In this document: one piece after another, positions 1 through 14,400 of the stretch
How positions within the stretch are numbered: position 1 is the first letter of the stretch
How the letters are laid out: every line of letters begins with the position of its first letter
From: Mauremys mutica
Taxonomy: Eukaryota; Chordata; Testudines; Geoemydidae
Direction: 5' to 3'
NCBI RefSeq assembly: GCF_020497125.1
Contig: NC_059084.1
Coordinates: 3,747,501-3,811,500 of the forward strand
DNA: 64,000 bases
Position numbers and translations under genes: made by a program
The notes under the pieces: model-generated
The model's database searches: none
Told to the model about the DNA's origin: nothing
What the model saw: the letters and a program-made list of their open reading frames with translations, nothing else

Positions 1-636
1 TTATGTGAATACAAAAACATTTGAGACAGCTGATATAGTCACACACATTATTATGGTGCAACTGTCTATTTTCAAGGTGGTGGGTCTTCCACTGTTCCCA
101 AAGGAGGGCTTATAAGCAGGTAATCATGCCTTTTGCAAAATTAAACACTTGCAAACCCACTTCAACTCAGTTGGTGAATATCTCCTAACTGCCTACACTG
201 GAGTGAAGCCACTGAAGTGAGAGCCACAGGAACATTCCAAGATACGAAAGCATCACTGTCCGAGCCCGAGCATCGATACTTTATTACAGGGATCAGAGAG
301 TTTTTGGGAGTCACCATTTTTATTACTGGAGTAAATTCATTAAACTTAATCCAAATAATGAAGGGGCTAGCAAACCCAAGGGAGACTTTCCAAACTAAAC
401 TGGTTTACGCCACTGCAGCCCAATTGGCAGAGACATTCTTACAATTTTTGAGTCATAAATTCGTCTTCTGCTTGCTTCTGAAACCTGTAATGCTCTTGTA
501 AACAAACAATTTGATGATCCCATGGCTGAACTATGGGCAAAACATATAGGCAGCAGATTTAATGGGGAATAAATTTAAGCAATCCCACTCTTAGCCAGGA
601 GAGGGCAGCAGTGTGCTATAAAACCATATCTGCCCA

Positions 637-726
637 ATGCACCAAAGAGTCCTGTGGCGCCTTATAGAGACTAACAAATGTATTGGAGCACGAGCTTTTG
701 TGGGTGAATACCCACTTTGTCAGACA
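637..726 (-). mobile_element. 5'-truncated Penelope-like insertion with decayed hammerhead-ribozyme sequence
   Basis: On the minus strand this is the well-known reptile repeat tail that runs through TTTGTTAGTCTCTA and GGCGCCAC. It is flanked by a perfect 12-bp direct repeat, CATATCTGCCCA, at 625-636 and 727-738, so the insertion limits are clear. Its 5' end carries a hairpin (GTGGGT, loop, ACCCAC) between CTGACAA and AAAA, positions that in the family consensus read CTGATGA and GAAA, the hammerhead core. Assignment to Penelope-like elements is from memory of the family. Confidence 0.65.
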
Positions 727-1045
727 CATATCTGCCCACTCTCCCTTTTGGGCCTTCTCACCTTCCTTTTTGTCACATGCAATTAAGAGGCAGGATTATG
801 GCTTTACTGTTCTGTTTCCTTGAGCAAATAATAGCTACAGTGATGCCTACAGGAAATGTGTGAAACCATGATCTGATCCTGAAGGTGTCTGTCTGCCTGC
901 CTCTCACTGGCAGCGTGGTGTGCTCCCAGGCAGCTGAGCTAGGCAGACCTGCAGCACCCAAACTCTCAAGCAGCAGGACTGCTGATGCTGCAAACCTGCC
1001 ATAAGGAAGGTTGCAGTAAAGGCCAAGGCAGTACACTGAACCTAC

Positions 1046-1143
1046 CTAAGACAGCTTCTTTCAGATGTGTGGAAGCTGTGAAGGCAGCAGCGGCTGCAGC
1101 AGCTGCATTTTCTGTCTCCAGGGTATCTTCATTTAGGTCGCCA
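1046..1143 (-). CDS. GMEB2: GMEB2 exon 3 (codons 44-77)
   Basis: The minus-strand acceptor is CTCTTTTACCAG at 1144 and above, and the donor GTAGGTT begins at 1045. The 98-bp exon encodes GDLNEDTLETEN, then eight alanines, then FTASTHLKEAVL. The alanine run uses mixed GCA/GCT/GCC codons rather than a pure triplet repeat, so it is less prone to slippage. The last codon is split and continues in an exon beyond the left edge. The human protein has the same alanine-tract length, as far as I recall it. Confidence 0.93.
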
Positions 1144-4100
1144 CTGGTAAAAGAGTTGGAGATGAAAAATTAAGGAATTTAGATGAATCATTCTCATTTC
1201 TGGTCTCTGGAGCGAGCACTGTTTCAAAGGTCACTTGTAATACACTTTGGTGTGAGCCAAAAGATGTCACCATAATCCCTAGAAATGCAGATCTCTTTCC
1301 TTAAGAAAGTATCCATTGGCAAAAGGTAAGTTATCTGTTCCTCACTTAATTAAAAAATTGCAGCCTGATGTTGCCAACTCCAGCCCAGTACAACAACACT
1401 TGTGTGATCCCTGTGCTGCAATTTCCTGATGCGCTCATAGGAAGCTGGCTATTTCCCTCCGCCAGCACAATGGAAATCAAAAGCAGACTGTTGCCAGTCA
1501 CTGGCAGCCTCTTTTAAAAAGATTCCCAAAGGAAGCAAGTGGGCAACAATCCTCAGCTGGCCAGAGGATGGACTAGATGACCTAATAGGTCTTATTTTCC
1601 ATCTCTAACTTCTATGGTTCTATGCTTCTTAGAAATAGGACCCGAGAGGGCTGGAAGAATAGTAGAGTATTTCATTAAAGCTTTTTCCCCTCGATATGGG
1701 TTAAGCAAAACAAGGAGGAAAGATTAACAGACTTCGCCTGGAAGCAGGATTATATTACCTTTGTTTCTGAACTTGAGTGAATCTTGGTGATGTTGGAAAA
1801 ATGTGGCAGCATAATGGTGTGGCATGACAAAAGGATCCAGTGTGATCAGCACCTAGAGCAGCTGCTCATTCTGAATTGATGGATAGACATTTGGCATGTC
1901 ATTGTACCCCAATGAACTTGCTCACTGTTAAAAAACTACCAGTTCATATTGAATGGGAAAAGAAGAAGGGGCAAAATAAATATAAAGAGGCCCTCTCTAC
2001 ACAGGACTTTTAACCACGATCGGGAAAGCTGTGCTTAAGCATGTTTTAAACTTAGTTGTCTGGGTTATAACTAGTTCTGCCAGCTGATGAATGAGAGCAA
2101 ATTATGTCCAATTATTATGTCTAATGTGTTTTATCCCAGGGGGAGAGCGAGGCTAGGACTCTAAACCTGGATTGAATGCAGTTTGATCCTGTCCATGTTG
2201 ACAGATGAAAGGGCTTGAATTCATACACCCAGTGAGCATAGGGGCCCCAAACCATGAATTTCTGCAAAATTTGTTTTAAATTAAGCTTCTAGACCTTATG
2301 GTTTCAAGGATAATTCTGCAAATGTGAACCAAATGCAAACCAAGGCAGTGCTGCTTCCTGAGTCTGGACCCAGACAGCTCCAGTGCCTCTGCTGCTGCTC
2401 AGTAACTTTGACCAAACTTCAGAGAGAAATAAATAACACTCTGGCCAGTTTCACTGCTTGTTTTCAGAAACTAGCTGTGCTACTGTCAAGGGCCATGTCA
2501 GTGTCACACTGCTGCTGCTAGGGAATGGTTTCTGCAGCAGCAGAGACAGGAACTGTACTTACTCACAGGGTAGGAGGATCTAGGAAATGGAGTAGTGAAA
2601 CCTGCCCTGCTTGCAACAACCAAAAGGCTCTGGAGGAGCAAAAAAAAAAAAAAAAAGGAATTTCTTCTCTGATCCAACTGTAAGAGGGCGGCATCTCTTT
2701 CATTTTATCTACTAGCCAGAGGCTGATACATGAGATGGCACCTTCAAGCAGGAACTGGGGTCAGCACCCTGGTAGAAATCCCACCCAGCCGCTGGAGGAG
2801 GAGGCAGGAGATGCTGGGCTTCTAAATGAAGTGTTCCACCTGGATCTCACAAATGGGGCCACCCCTCCTCTTGCCATGTCCTGGCACACAAATGAGTTAC
2901 ACCATGGCCGGCCTGATTGTTAAACATGGTGAAGACAGGACTGGAAGGAGAATGAAGTGTGTGTGTGCATGCTGGAAAGGGAATACTCATATGCTCTGCT
3001 TTAAGAAAAAAGGGCTAAAACAAACCCGACCGTTATGGTTTCAGAACACAGTCTGCACATGGGCGATGTGCAGAAGTTATCTTACAATACACATTGGTAT
3101 TTGGGGATAAATCTAAAGACCTACAGAGTAGCTCATGTCATTGCTGTCCCTCCCCACTCCTCCCAGTCACTTAGAGCAGAAATCAAAGCAGGAGCTGCTA
3201 GCCTCAGCTCCCTCCATGCCTGGAATACCTGCACTTGCTGTGATGATGGAAGTCAGAGCCCCTTCTAGGTTTTAGTTGGCTCATGCATCACTGGAGAATT
3301 GCAGGGACATGTTCAATTCTCTCTGCTGGATACTTAGGCCTTGTCTAACTATGGAGTTTTGTTGACAAAAAGTAGCTTTTGTTGACAAACCAGTGAATGT
3401 ATACACAATGCGATGCGACTTTTGTCAGCAAAAATGCTGTTTTGTCAGCAAAATAAAACCACCCAGATAAGAGACATAAGGGTTTCTGTGCAAAATTTTG
3501 GTTGACAAAGTGCCAGTGTAGACATCACACTGGATTTTATCACTCTACTTGGCCTCCAGGAGGTGTCCCACAATGCCCAATTGGACCGCTCTGGTCACTA
3601 GTTTGAATTCCACTGCCCTGCAGCCAGGTAAACAACCATGTGCCTCTCCCCCTTAGAAGCCCTGGGAATTACTGAAATTCCATTTCCTGTTGCCTCGCCA
3701 TGGAGAGGTCTCATCGCATCGTCCCAAGTGACCAGGGTGGGTTATCGCAGCAAATGCTCTCCCACTTGGACCACTGCAGAGCTGCTGGATCTGATCGGTA
3801 TATGGTGAGAGGAGGCTAGGCAGTCCCAGCTGAGCTTGAGATGTACAAATTTTGATACTTACAGGCAGATCTGTCAAGGCTTGTGCGAAAAGGGCTACGA
3901 TCGACACGCTGCAGTGCAACGTGAAGATAAAGGAGCTGAGGCAGGCGTACCATAAGGCAAGTCGTTGCTTTGGTGCTGCACCTAAGACCTGCCCATTCTA
4001 TAAGGAGCTGGATGACCTCAGTGGTGACCCCACCTCCACCGCCAAGAGTCCCATGGATACTTTGGAGGGAACGGAGGCAGCGGAAAGAGAACCTAACCCA

Positions 4101-5373
4101 GAAGATGAAGTCATTGATGAAGAGGTGGCGTTAAATGATGATGTGGGGCTCCTGGTGGGGTAGACAGCCAGGAACTGTTCAGCACTCCAGAGTTGTCTAG
4201 TCAGTCTCAGCAGTTGCTCTCTGGTGAGCAAGAAGCAGGAGAGGAGACGCCTGGTAAGTGGCTGTGGTTTGTGTTGTGTGGAGGTGGGTTCAGGGCATAG
4301 AAATGTGGGAGGCTGGCTGTGTTTCTGTGCTAGACATTTCCCCGTGCAGCTAATCATTACGGCGGAATGGGGAGTTGATTCATACTGAGATCTCACAGGA
4401 ATCCCCCAGAGACCTCTAGGAAAGGTTCCTGGAGGTACTCGGCAATCCTCTGCCGAAAGTTCCTTGGCAGAGCAGCTTTGTTCCTTCTCCTCATTGTAGG
4501 AAACTTTCCCGTGCCATTTGGCAATCACTTATTGGGACCAATGTGACACACAGGCAAGCAGCATAAGGACCAGGGTGGAAGCCACAAGCATGTAGTAGAT
4601 GTACCCTTGCTTCCCTGCTTACCCTCAGCAGTGACATATCTGCTACGATGACCCTCACCTGTGGAAAAGTGTGGGAGAATTTTAGAATTTTTTTCTTGTT
4701 GGCTGCCCCGGAACCCTTGCGGAGCACTCTTTTCCTCACGTAGAGCGCCCCCCCAGCCAACACTCACCATGCTTTGGGTGTTTGCCAAGGGTCAGTGAGA
4801 AAGTGATTGTAATGTTACCAGAGGTGTATTTTACTGGAATGTGTCAATGCTGTGCATGAACTTAACAATCATGCTTCTGTGCATTGTTCCTTGTGCTTCG
4901 GCAGATGTGGCCTTCAGGAACACCCCACATATACTGGCCGAGCGTCTCTGCCAGATAAGAAAGCGCCCAAGATGAAGCAAAGAAGACATGTTCTGGGAGG
5001 TACTGCACTTCTCCAATGCAGAGAAAAGGGAATGCAAGGAATGGAGGGAAGTGGAAAGGGAGGACAGAAAAGAAAATCAGGAGTTTGTAAAGGACGCTAC
5101 TGAGTGGATGATTAGTCATGGAAGAGCAAACATAAGATGCTGAAATCCTTAATCCTGCATACTGAGCAGATGCATGCCCGCCTTCCCCTGCAGCACATTA
5201 AGAACTCTTTCACATGTCCCCTCTCCCCCCAAACTCTGCCCACACAGTCCTGTCTGGGAGTTCTCAGTTTTCCCTTCACTCCACCCCCTCGGACAACTTT
5301 CAAAATGAGAGCTGGACATACACACAGCTTTGAAAATCTGCCCGTCCCTGGTACCTCCTTTCCCACCAAGTGC

Positions 5374-5405
<32 letters not shown>

Positions 5406-8400
5406 TCGTTCTTGTTTAATAAAAGCAAAGTTTTGGAACAGTAACTCATCTTTATTTGTTTCCTATGAATTGAGAGAGCAGGCACTACCAATACATACAC
5501 AGGCAGTGTAATCATTTGCTTAATGGAATGTAAGGCCCCAAATGTCACCATTGCTTCTTAGGAAAACTACAGGTAATGTAACATTGCAGCACCAATCACA
5601 GAGATGTACATTACTGGCTCTCATTTTGAAAGTGTTGCCTCAAAGCCTCCCTGATTTGAATTGCCCCCCTCTGGGCCCCTCTGATAGCCCTGGTATCTGG
5701 TGCTCAAAATCAACAGCCAAGCGGTCTGCCTCCACACTCCACCCCAAGCAAACCTTTCACCCTTAGCTTCACAAAGATTCTGTGGCTATGACCATGGGAA
5801 TATTATCCTTATTGAGGTCCAACCTGCCAAAAAGGCATCACCAGTGCGCCTTTAATCTGCCAAAGGCACATTCCACTGTCATCTGGCACCTACTCAGCCT
5901 GTTGTTGAGCTGCTCCTTGCTGCCATCCAGATTTCCTGTGTAAGGTTTCATGAGCCATGGCTGTAAGGGGTAGGCTGGGTCACTATGGGCATTTCAACAT
6001 CCCCAACTGTAATCTTCTGGTCTGGAAAGAAAGGCCCTGCTTGTAGCTTTCTATACAGGCTGGTGTTCCTGAAGATGTGTGCATCATGCACCTTTCCAGA
6101 CCACCCTGCGTTGATGTCAGTGAAATGCCCACGGTGATCCACAAGAGCCTGCAACACCATGGAGAAATACCCCTTCCTATTGATGTACTCCATCGCAAAG
6201 TGGTCTGGTGCCAAAATTGGAATATGCATGCCATCTATTGCTCCTCCAGTTAGGGAAACCCATTTCCGCAAAGCCATCCACTATTTCACGCACATTTCCC
6301 AGAGTCACGGTCCTTTGCAGCAGGATGCAATTAATTGCCTTGCACACTTGCATTAACGCAGCCCCAACAGTTGACTTCCCGACTCCAAATTGATTCATGA
6401 CCGACCAGTAGCAGTCTGGAGTCGCCAGCTTCCACACAGCGATTGCCATGCACTTCTCTACCGATAGGGCAGGTCTCAACCTGGTGTCCTTGCACCATAG
6501 TGCTGGAGCGAGCTCTGCACACAGTTCAAGGAAGTTGCCTTTCTGCATTCGAAAGTTCTGTAGCCACTGCTTGTCATCCCAGACGTGCATGACGATACGA
6601 TTCCACCATTCAGTGCTTGTTTCCCAAGCCCAAAATACAATGGTCCACCCTCTGCAGCTGTTCTGTGAAAGCCAAAAGCAATCTAAATTTGCTACTATCC
6701 ATGTCATACAGCATGTCAGGCAACTGGGAGTCTTCTTCAGTTAGGAACTTCGTGGTTAACTGCACTGCCATCGCAATGTCCTCATGATAGTTATCAGAGC
6801 ATAGGAGAGCAGTGCAGGATACATCCCTTCTCACAAAGATGCCGGGGTGCACAGCAAACCAGGGCTGTTGAAAAATGCCGCAAAAGAAAGCTGGAAGCCT
6901 ATGGAATGCTGAGACAGAAAGCAACGAATCATGGGACATTGAGCCAGGTCCCAAGATGCGCCGCGATCCGCTCTGCCTTCCCACAACACCTATCAGCAGC
7001 AGGTGTTGAGCTGGACTGTGGGGTAGGTACCCACAATGCATTGCTCATACTGTCGATGATAGTGCCCCAACTGTGGATGCGCTCTGTCGACAAAGGGAGC
7101 AAGTGTGAACATGACATACAGATTTTTATTAGTGATTTTTGAGTGTCGACATCACTTTTGTTGACAAAATTCTGTAGTGTAGACCAGGCCTAACTTCTCC
7201 TTTGTTTCTTTTTTGCAGCTGAAAATGTTTTACTAAAGATCTGTGAACAAACCAACCAACCCATAAATACAGATGTACATTTTATAGCATCTCTGTGTAC
7301 CCCATAGCTCAGGCTTCCTGGCCTCCTGCAAGTTACGTACATATAGTATAAGCCACTGCAGCCATAGGCAGACAGCTAATTAAGGACACTATATCAAAGT
7401 GTTCCTCTACTTCCTGCCTTGTACTAGTGCTTGCTAATGGAAGGAGAGAGAGACAACAGGCTCTGCATGGCTTCCCGATCCTCCCAGTTAGTTCCTAGCT
7501 TGCATCAGCTTAATCTGCAGAGTACATGCAAAACAGACTATTTAAAGAGAAGAAATTTTAAAAATATACACAAATGTGAAATATATTTAAGGCTACTTTG
7601 GACTGTAAATATTTCTTCTTTACACTCAGGGAATGCCATTGCAATCTTAGATAGCACAGAACACTGATGCTATATGTGTTAATCTTTCACAGAAATTCCC
7701 ATGCAAGGAAGCAAGGGCACGCATGTGAGCTCTGGCTATCAGTCTGCATGGCCATCTCTACTGGATTTTAAAGACGTGCATTTGGATTTTCTGGCAAAGA
7801 GGCCCAGTCTAATTACCGCAGCACATTCTTTCCACCTCTCTCTAAAGTCCTGGGGGTGGGGAAGGGAGGAAAGGGAAATGATAGTTAAATTTCCTGACAC
7901 TTCAGCAGTTTCACTCTGTATAAACTGGGTGTGCTAAGCAGGAGTTTATGGAGGATGTAAATCTAAAGTCTGGCCTGCTCTGATAAAGAGGAGGAGGAGG
8001 GGGGGATTGAAGTGACTGACTGACTCAGTGATTCATTGGCTGATTACATAAGACAGCGCTAGGCTACACAGGAAAGTCAAGTTCAGGAGCTACCAGTTTT
8101 TCCCTTCTGACTTCTTAGCATATGACTGTAGGGTAGAACTACAGTGTCAAGAAATTGCTCTCCCTTCCAGCCACAGGACTAGGATCTTGTTCACACAGAT
8201 CGGCGTAGCTATAATGTGGAGATAGGAGATCTTGAGTGGGAGGCATCTCAGAATCATGAGGTAGGTGAAAACGCTCCAAGGCTCTTCCAGAGTTCCTGCT
8301 TTGGACAAGTAACAGCATGGGAGAGGAGGACACAAGATATTCTGATATGCGGGTCTCTCAGTCTCTCCTGGTGAAGCTGTTCCACTGTGTATAAATTATT

Positions 8401-11400
8401 AAATAGTCAATGGAGTAGGGAACTACACAAAAATGAGGATGCTAGTTAGGCAGAAATTAAAAAGAGCAGTCACAAGAGTATACAATAATGCCACTATATA
8501 AATACATGGTTCCTGAATAGTGTGTCCAGTTCTGGTCTCCCCATTTCAGAAAGGATACAATGGAAATGGAAAAGGTTCAGAAAAGGGCAACAAAGATGAT
8601 CCAGGATAAGGAACGACTTCCATACAAAGAGAGACTAAAAGGATTAAGGGTGTGCAGTTTAGAAAAGAGATGACTAAGGGTGGATATGTAGAGATCTAGA
8701 AAACTATGAATGGTGTTGAATAGAGAAGCGTTATTTACCCTTTCCCACAATACAAAAATCAGTTGTCACCTGATGAAATTAATAGGGAGTATATTTAATA
8801 CAGAAAAGAGGAAATACTTTTTCACACAATGCACAACTAGCCCGTGGAACTCATTGACATAGGATGTTGTGATGGCCAAATGTGTAACCGGGTTAAAAAA
8901 AGAACTGGATAAGCTCATGGAGGATGGGTCCATCAATGGCTATTAGCCAAAATGGTCAGGGAGGCAACCTGGTGCTCAGAGTGACCCTAAGCAGGAGTGG
9001 AAGACAGGGATGAATTGCTCCATAATTGCCCTGTTCTGTACTCTCCCTCCGAAGCTCTGCTATGGGCTACTGTTGGAGACAAGATACTGGATAAGAGGGA
9101 CCATCGTCTGACCCAGTATGGCAGCTCTTATGACATGAACCTGGTCATGTCATGAACTTGATATGAACTCACTCCCAGGTGAGTGCCCTAATCACCAGGC
9201 AATAGAGTCACTCTCAATCTCTCTCTGGCCCTATGACTATTTAATTATTTATACTCAGTGGAATAGCTTCAACGGGAGAGAGCGCCACATCAGAATATTC
9301 TATAGCTCAGTGGTTAGGCCACTTTCCTGCTGAGGGAGACCCAGGTTCAAATCTCTTGTTCACATCAGGTAAAGAAGGGAATGGAACCTGAGTCTCCCAC
9401 ATTTGTAGGAGAGTGGCCTGACCACTTATAAAGGAGGCGTACACACACCCCATCCCACCCAAACAATTTTTTCACCCATCTCAATCCCTGACAACCTACA
9501 TCAACAATTCACTGGCCCAAATAATTCTGACGATGACCTGCTGCAGAACATGTCTATTCTTTCTGTGTCGGACTGTCACATTCATGTTTAGCATGAAGGA
9601 TCATTTTAAGTCAAGTCATGCTCCAAGCCTCACCCACATATACATTTTACATCTAAGGTAGTGCTGTGCTTTTCTGAAGTCTTACTAGGCATATGGCAGG
9701 CCTGCAAACCTGCAGAGTCATAACTGCAGATGCTGAGCTGATATACAGGGAAGACTGTTCGAGGAATGAGAGTCTAACACCAGAGAAGAAAGGAAGAATT
9801 GTAATTCAATAATTCACCAGTTTACCACAGGACTCCTTCCCAGCAATTTGTTAAATTCATCTAGGGGAACAGCCAAAGTGCATTTCAGTTGGACCTGCCT
9901 TCTGGTGGCTGCAAGAGAGACAGATCTATCTCTTACATACAGAACACCAATACACCATGGGCCTGATTCACATCTCTCTCACATGGGTGTAAATTAGGAA
10001 CAAAAACCAGTGTATGGGAGAGAAGAGTCAGGTTATATACCTTCTATTACTTTTAGCGATAACTTCTGGCAGGGAAAACTAATTCAGCTGCATCTTAAAT
10101 CCCAACCTCTAATAACCTTCAACAGTCTTTGAGACAATAACTCATGACACTGTTGAGGCTCCTATAAAATGATATGTTTCCTGCAGAGGTTTAACTGGGA
10201 GAAAAAAGGCACTTGAAATGGAATATACCAATTTTCCTTCTCTGCTTTGCAACATTCCTTTCTCTCCCCTGCCTCTGTTCCCCTGTGCAGATGCAGGACA
10301 GTTGTGCGCCTCAGCAGACAGAGGTGGGTGGGATGGGAGAGTACTCAAATAAGTTTCTCCAGCTACAACAGTGCGTCCCACCACCAAACAAGTAGTTGCA
10401 TTAGCTGGTTGCCATGACAAAGCTGTGGGAGGCAGCTGCTGCTCACATTTCATCAGACAGGATCACCCAAGTTTCTCCCCAGAAGGAGCCATAAACCAGA
10501 GGAGGAAAAAGAAGAAATTAAGTGCTCATGAAGTGACTGGCTCATTTCTTCTTTCTCAATTGCTTTTACTTAGCAGCAGAACCTTAGACCATTTCTAATC
10601 ACACACCAAGTGCACTGCAGACACCTGCAATATTAGCTTCTGTACTAACTCTGAGCCTCCCTATCCCACACAAACAGGGCAAGCTGTGAATTGCCAGGTG
10701 TTGCCATTTTTTGTTTTCCTCTGCACTTCCCACTTGTTTTATTAAAAAGTTGTTAAACTAATACATTCTTATGCTTTAATTGCAAGTTTGGTTTTTATAG
10801 TAAAAATAAAACCACAATAGCATTAGAAAAAATGCATTATCCAGAACACTATCTTGATAGGGCCATTAATCTGGACACTGTTGTTTTAAATGTCACATGG
10901 GATAAAAGCCAAATTCAAAGTCTGTTTCACAGGGTAGGCTGGGACCCACACAAGGCAGGAGGATCCAAATTCAGGTTCCTCGGTTATTCTCTTATGACAG
11001 CAAGCATTGGAAAGTGAGACTGAAAGGGTAGGAACCAAACTGACTATGGAATCTTGAGAGAAGATGGGAATCCCTGCAGTGGCAGCCCAGAGAATCAAAA
11101 ATGAGTCTCATCTACTACTGATGCTGCAGACCTGCTCAGAGAGATGCATTCTGTCTGACAGTAATAATCTTCTATGAGTTTCACTACGCAGGCCCGAAAA
11201 TGTGTCTCCTTCTGAGGTCATGTCTACATGCTAAGGTTCCAGGTGGGAAGGAAGGAGAGAGAGAGAGAGGGACAGACATTATGCAGGTTTTGGATGTCTC
11301 ATAAAAGAACAAAGAATCTCCTAATCACACCCACCTTGACACCCAGAGAAACAAATGGCTCTTATGACTATGACTGAATAAAAATAGATATCTTCCCCCC

Positions 11401-14400
11401 ATTCTATGGAATTACCCCACTCCTGATTATTAAAAGACAAATGGACAGATGAAAAAAATAAATAAATAAAATAAAGGTGCTTTCAAAACTGCATGGGGAG
11501 GGGAAGAAAAAACGAACACTCACACCCAAACATTTCCTTGGCCAGAGCACCAAAAGCATATTACACTGCTTCAACTGGACACACACACACACAATTTAGC
11601 ACTCATCTTACACAGCAGCTGCCCAGTTTCATGTCTGGCTGCTTCCTTGATGGGCAGCCTATGGAGGTTAATGCAAGCACAAACAGCATGGAACTTTACA
11701 AAAGGCAAAGGGGAAAGAACTGGCCCATTCCTTCCCATCACTATCTATTAAGTTGGGAGAAAACAGCTCTGCCAATAGCAAACAAATAAGCATCCAATAG
11801 ATGTCAGATGAGAGAAGCCAATTTCATCACAATTGGCACATTAATTGCATTTAACATATCACACCCCCCTTCCCCCAGGATTCCCATCCTCACTTTCTTG
11901 GGGATGAAGGAAAATAACACACCATCTCTTTTGGGCAGGTTGAATTGGAAGCCAATGGAATGGCTCATTTCTTACTGACCATGGCCTATTTCAGAACAGC
12001 CTGTTAACAAAGATCTTTAAGGCTGGTTCCAGCAGAACGATAGGAACGGTATTACCCTTACTGACCCTTCGGGAACATGGACATTGTAACCTGATGCACT
12101 TCCCCAGAGCAGTAAGAAGAACGTGTTACAGTTGGAGTGGAATGTATTTGTGGAAACAGGATAAGCAAATGGCAGCAGACTTCCCAATCTAGTTCAAACA
12201 AGAGATTGTTTTGGTCAAATAAATCTGTTTGGAGCCAGTTGTAAATATGAACATGGATTTCCTGCCTACTGAAAATCCAGAAGCTCTGGAAGCACCAACA
12301 TGTATACATGCTCTGGGTATAAGCCAGGGATGTGCCAAGGAAAAGTCAACCAAGTAATACAAACAGCCCTTCCCTACTTAGGACTTCTGTGTACAAACAG
12401 GCCATTTTCATTTTGTGAACACAAAGAGTTAGCCAATCTAGGAAAGTCTAGGAAAATAAGGAACCAACACAAACCAGGCAGTACAGTATCTAGAGTATCA
12501 ACTTAAAAGCTGATTTCAAACATGAGAGAAACAATATTTTACAGCCATTCCAAGTTCACTGTTATGTAGGATTTTGAGAAGCACAACTCTGTTCTATATC
12601 TCAGTAGTGTTTTCATTGACATCTGTCATCTTTATTGCTAACGGTCTATTAGTAATTTCTGCTGAAAAGTACAGAAAGAAGGGTCCTGCAGAATGCTGCT
12701 AAAATCCTGGACCCAAAAATACACATTGCAAACAAAAGATTTTGCTATATCACAACAGTTCTGGATCAATTTCCTGACATGGAGCACACAGTTTAGTGAA
12801 TAAAACACTGATTTAGTCGCCTGTTTTCACTCCCAACTGCTTCATGTCCACCTTAACATGCGTATCTCTGAAAAGTGACCATTTAAAAATGGCACTTTTT
12901 AATTTAAAAGACATTTTCCTTATGTGTACAAAATCCTATCTGCTTAGTGTCCAAAAACAGTTTGTACTGCTTTTCTACTCTAAGATAGAATGAGCTGTGG
13001 ATTCCATTCTAGTTTGAGTATTAAACAGAATTACCAGTAAGTTCCAATCATTACAGCTGTAGAGTCACACTGAAGATAGCAGGCTTACGGAGATGTCACT
13101 GAGTGCATAATTTGAAGACAGGAGTTGCACAGATGCCACTGAGGTCCTATTGGTCACAATGATGCATGAGATAGAAAGAGCCCAGTTACTCTCTCCAAGA
13201 TGAGTTTGTAGGGATGAAAATTAGAAGCAGCATCTTTTTACTTATGAACTACATATCTGAAGTGGAGTCTTTGAGAAACAGTACATATGGACTCTCATGG
13301 CATCCTTTTTCCAAAGTCATTTTGTAGGAGAGATTTGTATTTTAAGATCCTCAATTATGTTAGTTTAGAAGGCTTCAGCTCACACCAGAGGGGATGGTGG
13401 TTCCTACTACTAAAATACACCCAAACCAGCAGGACACTGTGTGATCTGTTTTTGAGGAGTTTAGGAATAAGCTGGCATGGGGACTGTATTGACAATTACC
13501 TCAAGGATAAATGAAGTCAATGGGAATTTGGAATGTGCAAGGAATGCAGCATCAGACTCTCAGAAGCTAACCCAGTTATCTCAGTGTGGTCTACCTATAC
13601 TATAGCTGAAGCATTGCTACATAAAGGACTTCAGCGTCTAATAGACTCTTCACTTCATTAGAAATATAATCTTGCCTCTATGTCCAGCACTACAGTGAAC
13701 TATGGCCTTAACATAATAAAAATCTATGCAAATACAAGTTGGCCTGCACACCCTGTTGATGCAAATTTTGAATAAGAGAGTTAAGTATTCCAGTGGTAGG
13801 TTTTGTTAGTGCATTATGCTTAGAGGGACAACGCTACTAATCCAAGGTAGGTGGTACAGCGTGTTATTTCAATCAATTTCCAGTTTTCTTAAAATTAGAT
13901 TAGCATAGGATCATCTGGAGTTACCTATTATTTAAATTTTTGTTTCAACCATTTTGTTGACTTGCAATGATTATTTAATTGCATTTAACAGACATTTGCT
14001 GACCTGAAAAAAGAAAAAGAAGAGGAAAAACAGAGTAAAAAAAGATGTAAAACTCAGTACACATCTGGTTGCCTAAACATGTGTTTAAAAAAAAAAAAAA
14101 AGAATCCTGCACTAGCAAGGAGACTGGCTCTGTCTAGGTATTTATATGACCTTGAGCCCCTGCTAAACACTATCAAATTTATCCTCAGTATCTGTGAGGG
14201 GTAGGAAAGTGCCATTATCCCCATTTCACAGAAGATGAACTAAGGTACAGAAAGACTAAGTAGCTTACCCATGGTCAAACAAGCAGTCTGGACACAGCTA
14301 AGAATTTTGCCCAGATCTCCCTTGTCCCATTCAAGTGCCTTAACCATAAAACCTCCCCGCCTCCTCTCTAGGGATAAGCTAGCATGTCTATTCCATCTCT

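Larger units (their letters stand above)
3335..7192. mobile_element. PIF/Harbinger DNA transposon, nearly full length (3.86 kb)
   Basis: Both ends are inverted copies of one terminus (TAGGCCTTGTCTA at the left; TAGGCCTGGTCTA read inward from the right), followed by shared TTTTGT(T/C)(G/A)ACAAAA blocks. The 3-bp flanks are identical (ACT at 3332-3334 and 7193-7195); a TTA/TAA reading of the boundary is also possible. Inside are the two genes typical of Harbinger elements in convergent order: a Myb/SANT-like gene on the plus strand and a DDE transposase on the minus strand. Both are broken. The element sits in GMEB2 intron 2. Confidence 0.9.

Noticed and set aside
3998..4528. 176-codon minus-strand open frame within the Harbinger element
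   Set aside because: It is antisense to the Myb/SANT-like coding region and carries no family signature of its own.
9300..9370. tRNA-like A and B boxes
   Set aside because: No acceptor stem or anticodon arm can be folded; the context is a SINE, not a tRNA gene.
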